A DNA stretch of 64,000 nucleotides from Fallopia convolvulus (taxonomy: Eukaryota > Streptophyta > Magnoliopsida > Caryophyllales > Polygonaceae): positions 8,231,338 to 8,295,337 of the forward strand of contig OZ024735.1 of assembly GCA_964016875.1 (NCBI GenBank), given 5' to 3'. The notes under the pieces are model-generated. The model was not told the origin of the DNA and searched no databases. It saw only the letters and a program-made list of their open reading frames with translations. Positions 1 to 11,264 of the stretch are shown here, in pieces. The position numbers and the translations under genes are program-made. Every line of letters begins with the position of its first letter. Within the stretch, counting starts at the first letter, position 1.

Positions 1-1529
1 TTTGGTTTTTTACTATAATTTGTTGAACCTTTAAATGATTTTAGGTTTTTATATATTTGACATTATAAGTTCATTATTAGTATTATCTTATTTCTTATAA
101 ACATATTTAAAGAATTTATTTGAAAATAATATATACAGGTTCAATAAAAAATAATTATATAGATTTGTATGCTAATAAATTGCAATGAATTTGCTACAAA
201 CATAGATACATACATTTTAAGTAGCAACAACTATACCTACGAACATAGACACATACATTTAAGTAGCAACGACTTTAGCTACGAACATAGATACATACAT
301 TTAAGTAGTAACGATTATAGTTACGAACATAGATACATACATTTAAGTAGCAACTACTAAAGCTACGAACATAGATACATAAATTTAAGTAGCAACAACA
401 ATAGCTACAAACATAGATACATACATTTAAGTAGCAACAATAATTGCTACGAACATAAATGCATACATTTAAATAGCAACAACTATAGCTACAAACATAG
501 ATACATACATTTAAGTAGCAACAACTACAAGTACGAACATAGATACATAAATTTAAGTAGCAACAACAATAGCTACGAACATAAATACATACATTTAAGT
601 AGCAACAACAATAGCTACGAACATAGATACACACATTTAAGTAGCAACAACTATAGCTACGAACATAGATACACACATTTAAGTAGCAACAACTATAGCT
701 ACGAGCATTACTACAACCGATTAAAAGAAAATATGAATAGCAATGTGTTTAGCTATGAACATACATATGACAATTAAAATAGTAACAACTATAGCTACGA
801 TCAATTAAAAGGTAATGTAAATAGCAATGGAATTAGCTACGAACGGAGATTCAATTATTAACATAACTACAACTATAGCTACAACTTATTAAAAAGGAAA
901 TGTAAATAACAATAACATTAGTTACGAACGTAGATAAAACCATTCAAAAAGTAACAATAATAGCTACTACCGTGGCTACAACTAATCAAAATGGTAACGA
1001 CCCTAGTTAGGATCATAGCAATAGCATCTCAAAACAATTTGATGACAATACGTATTAATGACGCAAGTTAGCTTCAAAATTAGCTACGGGTTTAGCAATA
1101 GTATAACTAACAACAAGTATAGCGACAAACATCAAGCACAGACATATCAACAAACATTGCAACGATAAAGCAACACATATAGCAACAACTTATAGTCACG
1201 AAATTATGATGCTTGTAGCCACCAACTTTGCAACGGGTACACCAATGTATATAGCGATGCACATTCTTACGAGTTTAGATCGTTGCTAATGATGTCACTA
1301 AAACAACAAGATGCATGATATCTAGCTCGTCACCACTAGCAACGATGCAAGCAACGGAACATTGATACGTGGCTAAGTTGGTTGCTATTTTACGTTGCTA
1401 AATAGCTACATAGTGTTTAACAATGAACTGACTAAACCGTTGCTAAAGTTGTGGCTAGACAAAATCCGTGGCTACCCGTTGCTAGTTCCATGGCTCTAGC
1501 CGTTGCTATTACACAGTATTCTAGTAGTG
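1..1529. mobile_element. Terminal portion of a CACTA (En/Spm-type) DNA transposon
   Basis: The right boundary at 1,529 reads ...ATTCTAGTAGTG. Its reverse complement starts CACTACTAGAATACTGTG, the canonical CACTA terminal inverted repeat. The last few hundred bases upstream are dense in GTTGCTA/TAGCAAC motifs in both orientations, the usual subterminal transposase-binding repeats of this superfamily, and the 42-bp array at 184-712 carries the same TAGCAAC core. The other terminus and any transposase lie outside the window; no transposase coding sequence is visible here. A 3-bp target duplication is expected just after 1,529 (ATA) but cannot be confirmed with one end only. Confidence 0.72.
184..712. 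repeat. 42-bp tandem repeat array inside the CACTA element
   Basis: About twelve copies of a 42-bp unit (core AGTAGCAACAACTATAGCTA followed by CGAACATAGATACATACATTT) run head to tail with exact 42-base spacing and scattered substitutions. Past 712 the pattern decays into irregular TAGCAAC/GTTGCTA motifs up to the terminus. 42 is a multiple of three, so the array stays open in some frames, but the apparent proteins are only repeat translations. It is probably a subterminal repeat block of the transposon. Confidence 0.88.
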
Positions 1530-2964
1530 ATATGTTTCAAAAATATCATGATATATGCAAAAAATAATTATTAATAACACTTATGGATATCTATCTTATA
1601 TCTAGATATAGAAATTTATAATCATACCATAATTAAATATTAGAATATAATGTAATAATGAGTAGAGATAAAATTTATCCATAGAATATAATGCAATAAT
1701 AAGTAGAGATAAAAATTTATCCAAGCACATAAAAATTGATAAAAAAAATTGTTAAAAAGGTTGAGAGTATAAAATTGGAAATTCCATAAGGTGATTGAAT
1801 CACATAATATATAATTGATTAAAAAATATTATTAAAAATAGGTTGGTTGTAATATAAATTCATAATGACGAAACTGCCCAAAAGTGCTTCAGGTTTAGAA
1901 GATATATATTGATTTATTAAGACCCTAAATCTTGTTAAGAGATAAAAATATTAAATTAATATGGAAAATATCATCTCATAGGACTTTATGTATATAAAAA
2001 TTATATTTATATGTTATCTATTGTAGTAAACTAATACATAATCCATAGATAGAAAATTATATACAAAAAAAATTGTATAAACATGTTATCTATTTAGTAC
2101 ATATAGCAAGAATACTATAAGTTGTTATAAAATTTATTAAAATATAATTTTACATTAATTTATTCAAAAATGCCACGTGGCGCAAATTTTACAATAGATT
2201 AGGGTAGATTATAATATTTAAATTACATTTAAATGGTCAAAGAATATAATAGGTCAAAAAATTGCAAAACGAATTATTTTACAATGCGTACATAATTCTT
2301 TTGCCTATTGTAATAATAGGTAGACAAACTATTAATATAATGGGTCGAAAACAGGCTTTAAATTTTTTTAAACGATAAAAATAACAAAATTATAAGATTT
2401 ATTATAACCAAATTATTAATTAATAACATATTCAATATCAAATTTTATCTTATAATAAATACAATATTATCTTTCATATTAAAAATTTGTAACTGAAATG
2501 TTAATTAATTTCAAAATCCATTGTCATATTTAATGTTGGTAATTAAAATGTTAAAAATGATTATATTTTTCTAGGAAAACCTATTCATTTTGATTGTGAG
2601 GCTATAAGTTCTTGACTTTTTGATTCAAATTAAAAGGTTGTATTTAATGTGCCTTATAAGAAAACGATTTTTGAAATTATAACCCTAACATAAGATAAAT
2701 AAACTCTAGAAAAAAGTAATATATTCTAAATAAAAGATTCAAAAAATTTGTCTAAAACTGGCTTATTATAAAAATCCTTAAAATATTTAGGTAATTTTCA
2801 AGTTAAGAGATCAAAATCATTATAAGATTCCATGATATAAGGATGGGAGAGAGTGAAAAATGAATAATGTAATAAAGTCTCAAAGTATTTTAAGCAACAT
2901 TCATATGGTTCTTGTAGACAATATAACTAACTAACCAAGTTTAATAAGTAATTGAAAAATAATG
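1530..2964. other. AT-rich intergenic DNA
   Basis: This stretch between the CACTA terminus and the first LTR element is strongly AT-rich. It has no open frame of note, no recognisable RNA gene and no clear repeat boundary. A single CACGTGG (G-box-like) word near 2,173 is too isolated to call regulatory. Confidence 0.6.
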
Positions 2965-2969
2965 TTATT

Positions 2970-3534
2970 TGCGAGCGGGTAAAACAAATATAGTTACCAT
3001 AGTTATTTTCGCTATTAAAAAGGTATTTCTTAAATTATTGCGCAGTTATTATAATTTTCATTATTTTCCATATTATTAAATATATGGTAGTTATGCAACT
3101 TTATGGAAGATCTATCCTGCAAATATGATAAGATTAAGTTCGGAGAAGGTGGGAATATCCCTAGCTTGGGCTTTAAGCAACCCTAGGAGATAATTAAATA
3201 AGGCCTCCTGATCTCCTTCTTCCATTATAAATACACGCCCTAGGCGTGTAGGGAGAGCCACATGTGCACATCGGCATATTCAGAAACTCTGGACAAGCTA
3301 ATACTCACTTAGCTCGACTGTTCAGGGATTCACCGCTCTCTTGTTGTACCTCGACGCTCAAAACGACAATTGCTCTTCTAACTTACGTATCAGAGGTGGA
3401 TTAGGGGGTCCCCGCCCATGTGTCCATTGTTTTGCAGTTTTTTAGGTTAAGAGATTGAAGGCGGAGCGGAAGAGGAGGAGTTCTTAATTAGTGCATTGAA
3501 AACGGATTGAAGACGAAGTTTTTGTGCACTAACA
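2970..3534 (+). repeat. 5' LTR of the 2,970-7,846 element
   Basis: Starts TGCGAGCGGGTAAAAC and ends GTGCACTAACA. A probable promoter TATA box lies at 3,225-3,234 (TTATAAATAC). The opening dinucleotide TG and closing CA are intact. It carries a short insertion near 3,500-3,510 (AACGGATTGA) that is absent from the 3' copy. Confidence 0.88.
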
Positions 3535-3535
3535 A

Positions 3536-3553
3536 TTGGCGCCGTCTGTGGGA
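3536..3553 (+). promoter_or_regulatory. Primer-binding site of the non-autonomous LTR element
   Basis: Two bases after the LTR comes TTGGCGCCGTCTGTGGG. The TGGCGCCGT start is shared by many plant Ty3/gypsy elements of the Tat/Ogre and related groups. The exact primer tRNA is not certain: the first nine bases would fit the tRNA-Asp 3' end and the rest diverges. Confidence 0.75.
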
Positions 3554-3597
3554 ACGAGGATTAAGTCCATGAGTAATCGTTCCTAGAAGAAAAAAAA

Positions 3598-6500
3598 ATG
3601 AATTTTCGAAGCCCTGGGGCGATCACGAAGCCTCAGCGAGCGATCCGCGGCCGCGGCCACCAAAATCGCGATCGCAGCACCATAGCCCGCGACCGCGGCC
3701 CACCGGAGTGCGCCTCCGGAAATTCGCGCACTCCGAATTTTCGACCGGAGTACCCCTTCGGAAATTCGTGACTCCGGAAATTTGTGTTTTTGGGTTTTTT
3801 CTAGCCTAAAGGCGTCCCCAAAATTCAACAAAAGAGATCCGCTTTGAGATTTGTTTAAACCCTAAGAAAAATCATGATCAAGTCACCATAACCAGTGTCG
3901 ATCGCAGTGCGTGCTGCAAAATCGACGACACTGGGGTCAGGGGGCAACCTTGTCAGCCCCTTATCGAATTCAATCCCGCCTAAGGTTGGTAGTCGACCAC
4001 CAGTTGACGGATTAGGCTCCGGGTGCGTACCCGGTAGTCCAAAGTTAAAAACTTGATTGTAAACCAACGTTTAACCACAATCAAAACAACGAAAAGCAAT
4101 TTTGGAAAAAGAGTACTCGATCCATGCAATTGTGGCGTTGGAATCGATCCCTTAAAGTCAAGAAGTCGTTTTTTGAAACCCTGGGGCACCTTCGCGAAGC
4201 GAAATTGCACGAGGTACGCCCAACGAGCAAAGCCGCAACCGCATCACTGTAGACCGCGACCGCGACACCGTACACCGCGATCGCGGATCGGCGATCGAAG
4301 CCGAGATTTTCGAAAATCGCTAGGAATATAAATCCTAATGGAAATTGATCAATCTCATCCCGATATTCGCTCGGAAGGTCAGACCTTTGTGCCCGGAAAC
4401 GACTTGAACCGTGACCCGGCCCCTCTCACTGATACGGCTGTTCATCGCACAGACCGTTCGGGGCCCGAGTCGAGCGATAGAATCGTCAATCGTGGCACTT
4501 CAAGGCCTGAATCAATTGAATTTGATCAAGCTTGGGAAACAGCAATGTGTGTTGCCAAAAACGAGAATAATCAAAGGGTTCAAGAGCAAGGCGAGTCGAT
4601 CCAAGAGATCACGATCGCCGAACCGAACCACGGCCAGGAGGACCGCAATTGCGGCCAGTCAAGCCGTGCCCGCAGTTCAAAAAACCGTGACCGCGGGCTG
4701 CGTATTTCTGAGCCTTTTCTCTCTATTCGCGAGCCAGACCTTAATTTGGTTAGCCATCTCCTAGAGTAAGGCCAATCTAGACATGCCGGGTCTAATCCCG
4801 TTAGAGTTGACGATCGCATCACTTGGTTATCCGCTGCAAACAGTGGGAATGGGGCGCCTACAACCACCAAAGATGAGGAAGAAGTCAAGACACAAGAGAA
4901 GTTCTCTAGAAGATGTCAAAAAGCGATCGATCCGTGCAATCATGAGGATGGAATCGATCCCTGACAACCAAGAAACAACCTTTCTTGGCCCCGAAGAAGC
5001 AACTGACTCGCCAAACCCTAAATCGTCAGCGAGTTCCAGCGTCACCGCCATCGTGGCCTCGTCAGTTGCGACCGCGGTCCGTACCACTACCACTGCGGCC
5101 TAGGCGAAAGCAATCGCCGCATGTTTTTTGTGGCCCGAAAACCCTAAAAACGCTGGGGGCAAAGTCCGAGATTTGCTCAGCAAATAATCAAGACCCACAT
5201 GGTGATCAAGCGAAACTCCGATATTCGCTCGGAGGATCAAAACCTAGAAAGTGCCGAACAAGACAGCTTGCTTTAGGATGATCAAATCCGTGACCCGACC
5301 TCAACGTCAAAGCATGGTTGCTCTTCATGCAAGCCAAACGAGGTTCGGATCAAGTGGTAGAACCAATGTTCATAGCGCTATACAGTTTGATGAAATCAAT
5401 CATCTCTAGGAATCAGCGATGCGCGTCGCCGAAACCGAAAGCAATCAAGATAGTGGGGCATCGACCACCGCCTAGAATAAATATAAGATTGTGCTTAATA
5501 CACACTCTAGCTTCCGCTTTAAGAGAGAACCAGCGGATTCAAGATAAGCATAATTCAACGGAGTCTTGTTGCTATCAAGCCTTGGAGAGATCGCTCGGAT
5601 AAAGCGTTCTTTGGAAAGATTCAAGAAAAGCGCCTCATTACTAGATCAGCGATCGAAAGGACCAATCGACGGCTCGTTAGCGTTATCGAATTCGCCGATA
5701 ACCGCCGAGGTCCCGAGCCGGTAAACATTGATAAGAAAATCGAAGGAATACAAGTCACTTCGAAACAAACGCTGAAATTGCGAATTCCATCGATCCGCGA
5801 AGACCGCGATCGCGGCCAGCGAGGCCACGGTTGCGACAAGGGATTCCGCGGTCGCGACCCCATATTCCGCGACCGCGGACAGCAAGAGTCGCCTCAGTCA
5901 ACGGGGCCGCGGGCGCGGGTTGCAAATCCGCGACCGCGGTTCACCCTGTTGAGCCTTGAATCGAGTTAAAATCCTTGAAATCATACGACGCGAGTCGGAT
6001 TCAAGGATACGAAGACTAAGTGATGGGGCATTGTAAAACCGGAAGGTCAACAATGCTCAAATATGATAGAAGAGTTCAAGTTATTCAAGATTGGACAATG
6101 ATCAAGCGATCAAAACGAGTCCATTGATGCATTGGCAACGTTAAGCCACTCGTGCAAGAATCGCTTAAGACCTCGATGCGCGTCGAGGCAATGGGATGTC
6201 CAACAAATTGGCATCTAAATCGAAATTGTGAGCAAGAACGTGCTTGCAATCGTGACCGTGAACCGTTTAAGGATCTCGCATGGCAAACGCCCTTGATGTG
6301 TAACTTGGATGAGAACATTAGCCCTCGGATATCGCCGGGGCAAAGAAAGTTCTCTTGGGAAGCGTTCCCCCAAGCAAGGTTGAGCCTAGATTGTATGAGA
6401 TCCGCGAAAACACTTACGAAATATACGTCGAAGATTGCATTTCGGCTCTCCAAGCTCGTTTACAAAAATATCGGTGGCCTTTTATGTGAAAAGTGTCTCA

Positions 6501-6770
6501 ATAAAACCAATAAAAGTATCATCACGCTCTTTCCGACCACCTCGTCTTTGCCGAGGATTATCGTGACGTTGCCACTATACAACGCAAGGTCGAAGAGCAT
6601 ATAAGAAGTCTCGACGGGGGAGTTGTCCCCCGGACTTAGAATCTCGCTCGTTTGAAAAGATTTTTCCTCAAATGGAAAAACCGCGGCTGCGGAATTGTCG
6701 ACCGCGACCGCGGAACTGCTGACCACGACCAAGGAATCGCCGGCAATCAGCCTCTTGTTGAAGGCTCCTT
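3598..6770 (+). repeat. CpG-rich palindromic motif region, internal to the LTR element
   Basis: Roughly a dozen dispersed copies of a near-palindromic motif of the type ACCGCGAYCGCGG occur here (for example near 3,640, 3,690, 4,260, 4,690, 5,070, 5,805, 5,850, 5,870, 5,930 and 6,700). They stand in an otherwise AT-rich genome. Blocks around 4,360 and 5,218 share the wording GATATTCGCTCGG, showing internal duplication. No continuous coding frame spans the block, and the reading frames seen on both strands do not resemble known gag proteins. Confidence 0.7.
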
Positions 6771-6964
6771 TGCGTGGATGTTGAGCTAAGGCTAGAATTG
6801 TTAGAACAAATACCTCTTTGTTTTCTTTTGTTTTGTTAAAAAGCCTGGCCAGGCGCTTTTTTTGAACTTAAAACGTTCTATTCTCCCTAGTCTGTTTTGT
6901 TTGTTCTAATAATTCTACCTTAGTACTTGGCAAAGGATACGACTCGAAAAGAGAGTATGTGCTC

Positions 6965-7153
6965 TATGATATTCGCTCATAGGTGTGAGATTTATGATGT
7001 TCGCTCATAAATATAAGAATTATGATATTCGCTCATAAAATAGAGAATTTATGATATTCGCTCATAAATATGCACTGTGATATTCACTCATAGTTTGATC
7101 AGAAATTCTATGCTATTCGCTCATAGATATTAGTTCTATGATATTCGCTCATG
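6965..7153 (+). repeat. Array of seven short hairpin-forming repeats
   Basis: Seven copies of TATGATATTCGCTCATA or one- to two-base variants occur at intervals of about 28 bases (6,965, 6,993, 7,021, 7,050, 7,077, 7,109 and 7,137). Each copy has inverted arms TATGA/TCATA around the core TATTCGC. The core ATATTCGCTC also appears near 4,363 and at 5,221 in the same element. The array sits just upstream of the polypurine tract. Confidence 0.8.
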
Positions 7154-7292
7154 GACAATCTCGCACGCACGCATGCATGCACATTAGGGGACTTGACATC
7201 GACCAATCCACTTGGCCACTCCGATTAGTACACCTCTATATCCTACGCCGTCGAACATGGTAAAACATGTAAGGCGGTGTAGGTGGGGCATT

Positions 7293-7846
7293 TGTGAGCG
7301 GGTAAAACAAACATAGTTACCATAGTTATTTTCGCTATTAAAAAGGTATTTCTTAAATTACTGTGCAGTTATTATTATTTTCATTATTTTCCATATCATT
7401 AAATATATGGTAGTTATGCAACTTTATGGAAGATATATCCTGCAAATATGATAAGATTAAATTCGGAGAAGGTGGGAATATCCCTAGCTTGGGCTTTAAG
7501 CAACCCCAGGAGATAATTAAATAAGGCCCCTGATCTCCTTCTTCCATTATAAATACACGCCCTAGGCGTGTAGGGAGAGCCACATGTGCACATCAGCATA
7601 TTCAGAAACTCTGGACAGGGTAATACTCGCTTAGCTCGACTGTTCAGGGATTCACCGCTCTCTTGTTGTACCTCGACGCTCAAAACGACAATTGCTCTTC
7701 TAACTTAGGCATCGGAGGTGGATTAGAGGGTCTCCGCCCCCTGTGTCCATTGTTTTGCAGGTTTTTAGGTTTAGAGATTGAAGGCGGAGCGGAAGAGGAG
7801 GAGTTCTTTATTAGTGCATTGAAGACGAAGTTTTTGTGCACTAATA
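7293..7846 (+). repeat. 3' LTR of the 2,970-7,846 element
   Basis: It matches the 5' LTR from TGTGAGCGGGTAAAAC to GTGCACTAATA. The terminal CA has become TA. The duplication TTATT follows at 7,847-7,851. Confidence 0.88.
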
Positions 7847-7851
7847 TTATT

Positions 7852-9311
7852 TTAATTTAATTAATAAGAAAAAGGTGAAACTGGTAATAATCGGGACATT
7901 TGAGTAGAATAGTTTAGCTGACAAAAAAGAAAGTTTAGTTGGTCAAAATGCTTCCTAGAAGATTGAGACTTGCATTGTGATTTTGCAAACAACAAATAAA
8001 ACTAATTTCATTCGACAATGAGAGCATTATTTTTTTAAATAAGATGGAATTGAAAATATAAATGCTTTTCACTAAGTAAATATAACAAATTACTTAAATA
8101 TTAAACATGGAAGTAATAAGAAATAACAAATTACCTAAATATATATGATTGGGGTCATGACCTCTAGCTTCATAGAGTCAAGTGTAACCCAACATGCAAC
8201 ATGAATGTAACATGCAACCCAACTTCAAAAGAGGCGTTAGTGAAATCTTCATCTTCACATTTCACGTATAAATAGGGTTGCTAGATTAGATGGTATATAT
8301 TTTTTTGGTACAATTTATTTTCACGATTGAATGGGTGATTTATAACCTAATATATATTTAATTAGGAGTGATTATAATTAAATGGGTAACTTGTAACAGA
8401 GTATTTAAAATTCTTGATTAGGTGTTGTAAATTTTCATTCCTAAACGGCTGGCCTCAATTAACGGTTATAAGTTTATACCTTCAAACATATGGTAATAGT
8501 AAAAGACATACAATGGTTGATTTTTCAAGGTTTTTAATGAACATAAACGTTTTTCTTTCCATTAACTTTCCACCTAAATTACTCCCTTTCAATTAGCCAA
8601 CTCCCTAATTTATTTTATTTTATTAGTTGGTGAAGAGATAATATTCTTTGATTTTTGTACGTAATGGCTTTTATATAAAATAAAATTACTTTTAGTTTCA
8701 TCTAATCAAATAACACACTACCATTATCTTTACAACATATAAAACTCTCCCTCAAAAACCAATAATGAGCTATATTCTTAAATATTATAATTAAAAATAT
8801 ATAAACTATCCTTCTCAAGGCCAATGAATATCAATGGGGAATAATTTAATACCATTAACAAATAATTCCAATGGGCATCCAATGGGGAATAATTCCAATG
8901 GGCATAACAAATAACTACATGTGATATACCATTGTTTAAATTAACGAAATACGAACATCCCATGTTTAAATTAATTTCAATGGAGAATAATACCAATGGG
9001 CATAACAAATAACTACACGTGATATACCATTGTTTAAATTAACGAAATATTTAAATGATCTATCTATATTTTGCACGAAATTATGCAAAGGATTAATTTT
9101 CATTCAGTGTTTTAGCCGCTCAACTTCTTCCTTATAACATCAGCTAACATATAATTTGGAAGAAGAAGTTATCTAATTTACACGAAATTAACTTCCTAAT
9201 TCATAAAAGATCAAGGAGACATATAATTAACTACCTAATTTACACGAAATTATCTGATTTGTTTTAGCCTCTCAACTTCTTCCATTTTGTAACAACAACT
9301 CTTTCACCTTT
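7852..9311. other. AT-rich intergenic DNA with local duplications
   Basis: No gene is recognised. Apart from the tandem duplication at 8,840-9,055, the stretch 9,110-9,290 repeats phrases such as CTCAACTTCTTCC and AATTTACACGAAATTA two or three times, suggesting a second degraded local duplication. Confidence 0.55.
8840..9055. repeat. Tandem duplication, unit about 100 bp
   Basis: The segment ending ATACCATTGTTTAAATTAAC (about 8,931-8,944) recurs about 100 bases later (about 9,024-9,043), together with its upstream part CAATGGGCATAACAAATAAC. A shorter iteration of AATGGGGAATAATTCCAATG lies at 8,830-8,905. Confidence 0.72.
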
Positions 9312-10472
9312 TGATACGTGATTGCCTCGGAATCCTCCTTGATAATCTCGTATATGACCCACACGATCCCGATCTTGCCTCGTAATATCAGATTCGATCC
9401 TACAATTGCTTCAAAGTTAGAAACTTGCGATCCAAGTAAATAAATTGATGAACAAAACTGAATTGGAACCGGTTGGATAATTGAAAGAATTAACTTTCGA
9501 TAGTTCAATTGGATTGGCTCGATCGCTAAATCCAATTGATTAACTAGAATGATCTTTAACAATCAATTCTAGAACAATCTAGTATTAATCAAATCAATCA
9601 AACAACAAGAGAGAAAGACGAGAAGTTCGAGTGATGATGATGATGAAGTTCGATTGATGATGATGTTGGAGATCTCGGCAATTGCTAGCACACACACGAA
9701 TTTTTGAGCCCAAAGACGAGATAAACCTTTCTTACGGTTTATCTCATCTCAAGCTGATTTTCTAGTAATGAAAAACAAGAGTTTAAATAGAGAATACAAA
9801 AGCTAATCCTTGGAGAGCAAGGCAAATAAGGAGGCCGACCCTAATAGATAGAAGATAGCCCCTTGTCTTGCTTCCCAAGATATAATAAAATATCTAATTA
9901 AATCTTATCTAGATTCCCCTTAAATAAAATAAATCATGGCTGATTTATTTATTTAAGGAAAATATCCTAACAACTATAAAATATCTAAAACAAACTAAAA
10001 ATATCTCTAACAACCAGGAGAGAGAAGATCAACCAACTAAAATAAGCCTATTGGCTGATTTCTCTACATTATTAAAAATAAAGGACACGCCTATAATTAA
10101 ATAATAGTAGATATTTTCTTCATTTATAATGGTCAAGTCAAAGGGTTGACTTTGACCCATATACCAATTTATCTCACCCGGTCACCTACTAAATTCAGTC
10201 CTAAAGTGAGACAAACTAATACATGTTTCTAAATAAAGAAATAGGTGATTTTCGGCCCTTTGAATCAATCCATGGAATCCGGGCTCAATTGATGTCGAAT
10301 GCACGAGACCCACTTTGTCTTGCTAGGCTCTTCAAGAACAGTTGCCAATCGAACCAAGATTGCTGTTGTGCCTTGAGCAATCTTCTTAGCTCGACTTCTT
10401 GTAATTGGTCCGTCAGAAGGCACTCGAATCAACTCATCGACGTCGGTTGAAGACATGGCAGGCTTCACTTCA
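9312..10472 (-). mobile_element. Ty3/gypsy 3' tail plus LTR (minus strand copy)
   Basis: On the minus strand an LTR-like sequence runs from TGTCTCACTTTAGG (10,213) to CACGTATCA (9,312), about 0.9 kb. It carries a TATA-like TATTTAAACTC and TG/CA ends. It is preceded by about 255 bases of internal sequence holding the C-terminal pol-type remnant (10,265-10,468). A related copy lies in opposite orientation at 16,850-18,042. No second LTR and no polypurine tract is seen, so this is a partial element. Confidence 0.65.
10265..10468 (-). pseudogene. Remnant of the C-terminus of a Ty3/gypsy polyprotein
   Basis: A 67-residue minus-strand frame contains VDELIRVPSDGPITRSRAKK and ends HQLSPDSMD before a stop. 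The GP(I/M)TRSRAK signature is typical of the tail of plant Ty3/gypsy polyproteins downstream of integrase; that is family knowledge. The rest of pol is absent, and the frame is followed by the LTR of the same unit. It is therefore interpreted as a retroelement leftover rather than a host gene. The opposing copy at 16,867-17,058 has the same peptide with an in-frame stop at the RSRAK site. Confidence 0.65.
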
Positions 10473-10799
10473 TCACCTTTGCTCTTGAATATAGTAAGAT
10501 CATATTAATCAAGCAGCCTTTCACCTTCCCAACAGTATCCTTTCACCCTTGCACTATATAGATAGCCCTACCTCGGAGTCCTTTCCCCTTCCCCAAAGCT
10601 AGGGGCAATATATAAATAGTCATAGCCTTAGAGCATGTGCCTTTTATCCAGCCATTCATCAATTGTTTTTCAAATTCCCCTTGCACACCCACTTCAATAT
10701 ACAATATAGGTCGTCTCTTCTTCTCGTTTTACTTTGATACTACAATCCTGCAAATATTACTAACAAACATTACCTTTTTGTTTTATATTGTGCAGAAAA
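10473..10799 (+). promoter_or_regulatory. Possible plant promoter and 5' leader
   Basis: Two TATA-like words (ACTATATAGATAG near 10,552 and ATATATAAATAG near 10,608) are followed by a CT-rich leader. A potential intron follows, with acceptor TATTGTGCAG ending at 10,795 next to an ATG at 10,800. The layout resembles a plant promoter with a leader intron, but nothing downstream confirms a gene. Confidence 0.3.
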
Positions 10800-10892
10800 A
10801 TGGTTGCGGGTTCATCCATGGAGAATCAAAACATGTCTACAACATTGGGATACCCTTTGGTTTTCATCACCTACATCGTGAACCCAAAATAG
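10800..10892 (+). CDS. Possible very short ORF (30 codons), unidentified
   Basis: An ATG directly behind a plausible splice acceptor opens a frame of 30 codons (MVAGSSMENQ... ending YIVNPK) and a TAG. No family is recognised. It may be the truncated first coding exon of a lost gene, or chance. The following sequence to about 11,260 shows no continuation on the plus strand. Confidence 0.2.
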   Translation: MVAGSSMENQNMSTTLGYPLVFITYIVNPK

Positions 10893-11264
10893 CCAGAAAT
10901 TGAAGAAATGCTATCAAGAATGCAAGGACAAAACAGAGTGCACATGATAGACAAGATGTGATGACACACCTATTTAAGTTGAAGCTATCGCAGCTCATAA
11001 AACAGATTCTAAACAATACCATATTTGGACAGACGGGCGCATGTACATGCAATTAATTGATATTCTCATATATGCACATGTTTGACTACACTTAGCATTC
11101 TAAAAAACAAATCATTTGACTTACAACAATGTTATACATGAATGTATGCAATTGTATAATCTACTGAATTCCAAAAGAAAGGCCTTTCACATGCGCAAAT
11201 TTTACTATGGGTCAGCAAATGAAAGAAAATGATGCATGGTTTAAATTCTTTGTTCTTCAACTGT

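Larger units (their letters stand above)
2970..7846 (+). mobile_element. Complete non-autonomous LTR retrotransposon (LARD-like)
   Basis: Two direct LTRs (2,970-3,534 and 7,293-7,846) flank a 3.76-kb internal region. The element is bounded by a perfect 5-bp target duplication TTATT (2,965-2,969 and 7,847-7,851). A primer-binding site follows the 5' LTR and a purine-rich tract (GGTGGGGCA, 7,282-7,290) precedes the 3' LTR. The interior holds no gag, protease, reverse transcriptase or integrase motif in any frame, only short GC-rich frames broken by stops. Mobilisation must therefore have used proteins from another element. The two LTRs are very similar by eye, so the insertion looks fairly young. 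It is plus-oriented, judged by primer site and purine tract. Confidence 0.88.

Noticed and set aside
184..712. 42-bp spaced array as a CRISPR or a repetitive protein gene
   Set aside because: There are no unique spacers, the unit repeats along its entire length, and the frames on both strands are only translations of a tandem repeat inside a CACTA element.
3583..6732. Many open frames of 60-150 codons on both strands of the CpG-rich block
   Set aside because: They overlap in opposite frames, have no recognisable domains, and their openness follows from GC-rich palindromes poor in stop codons.
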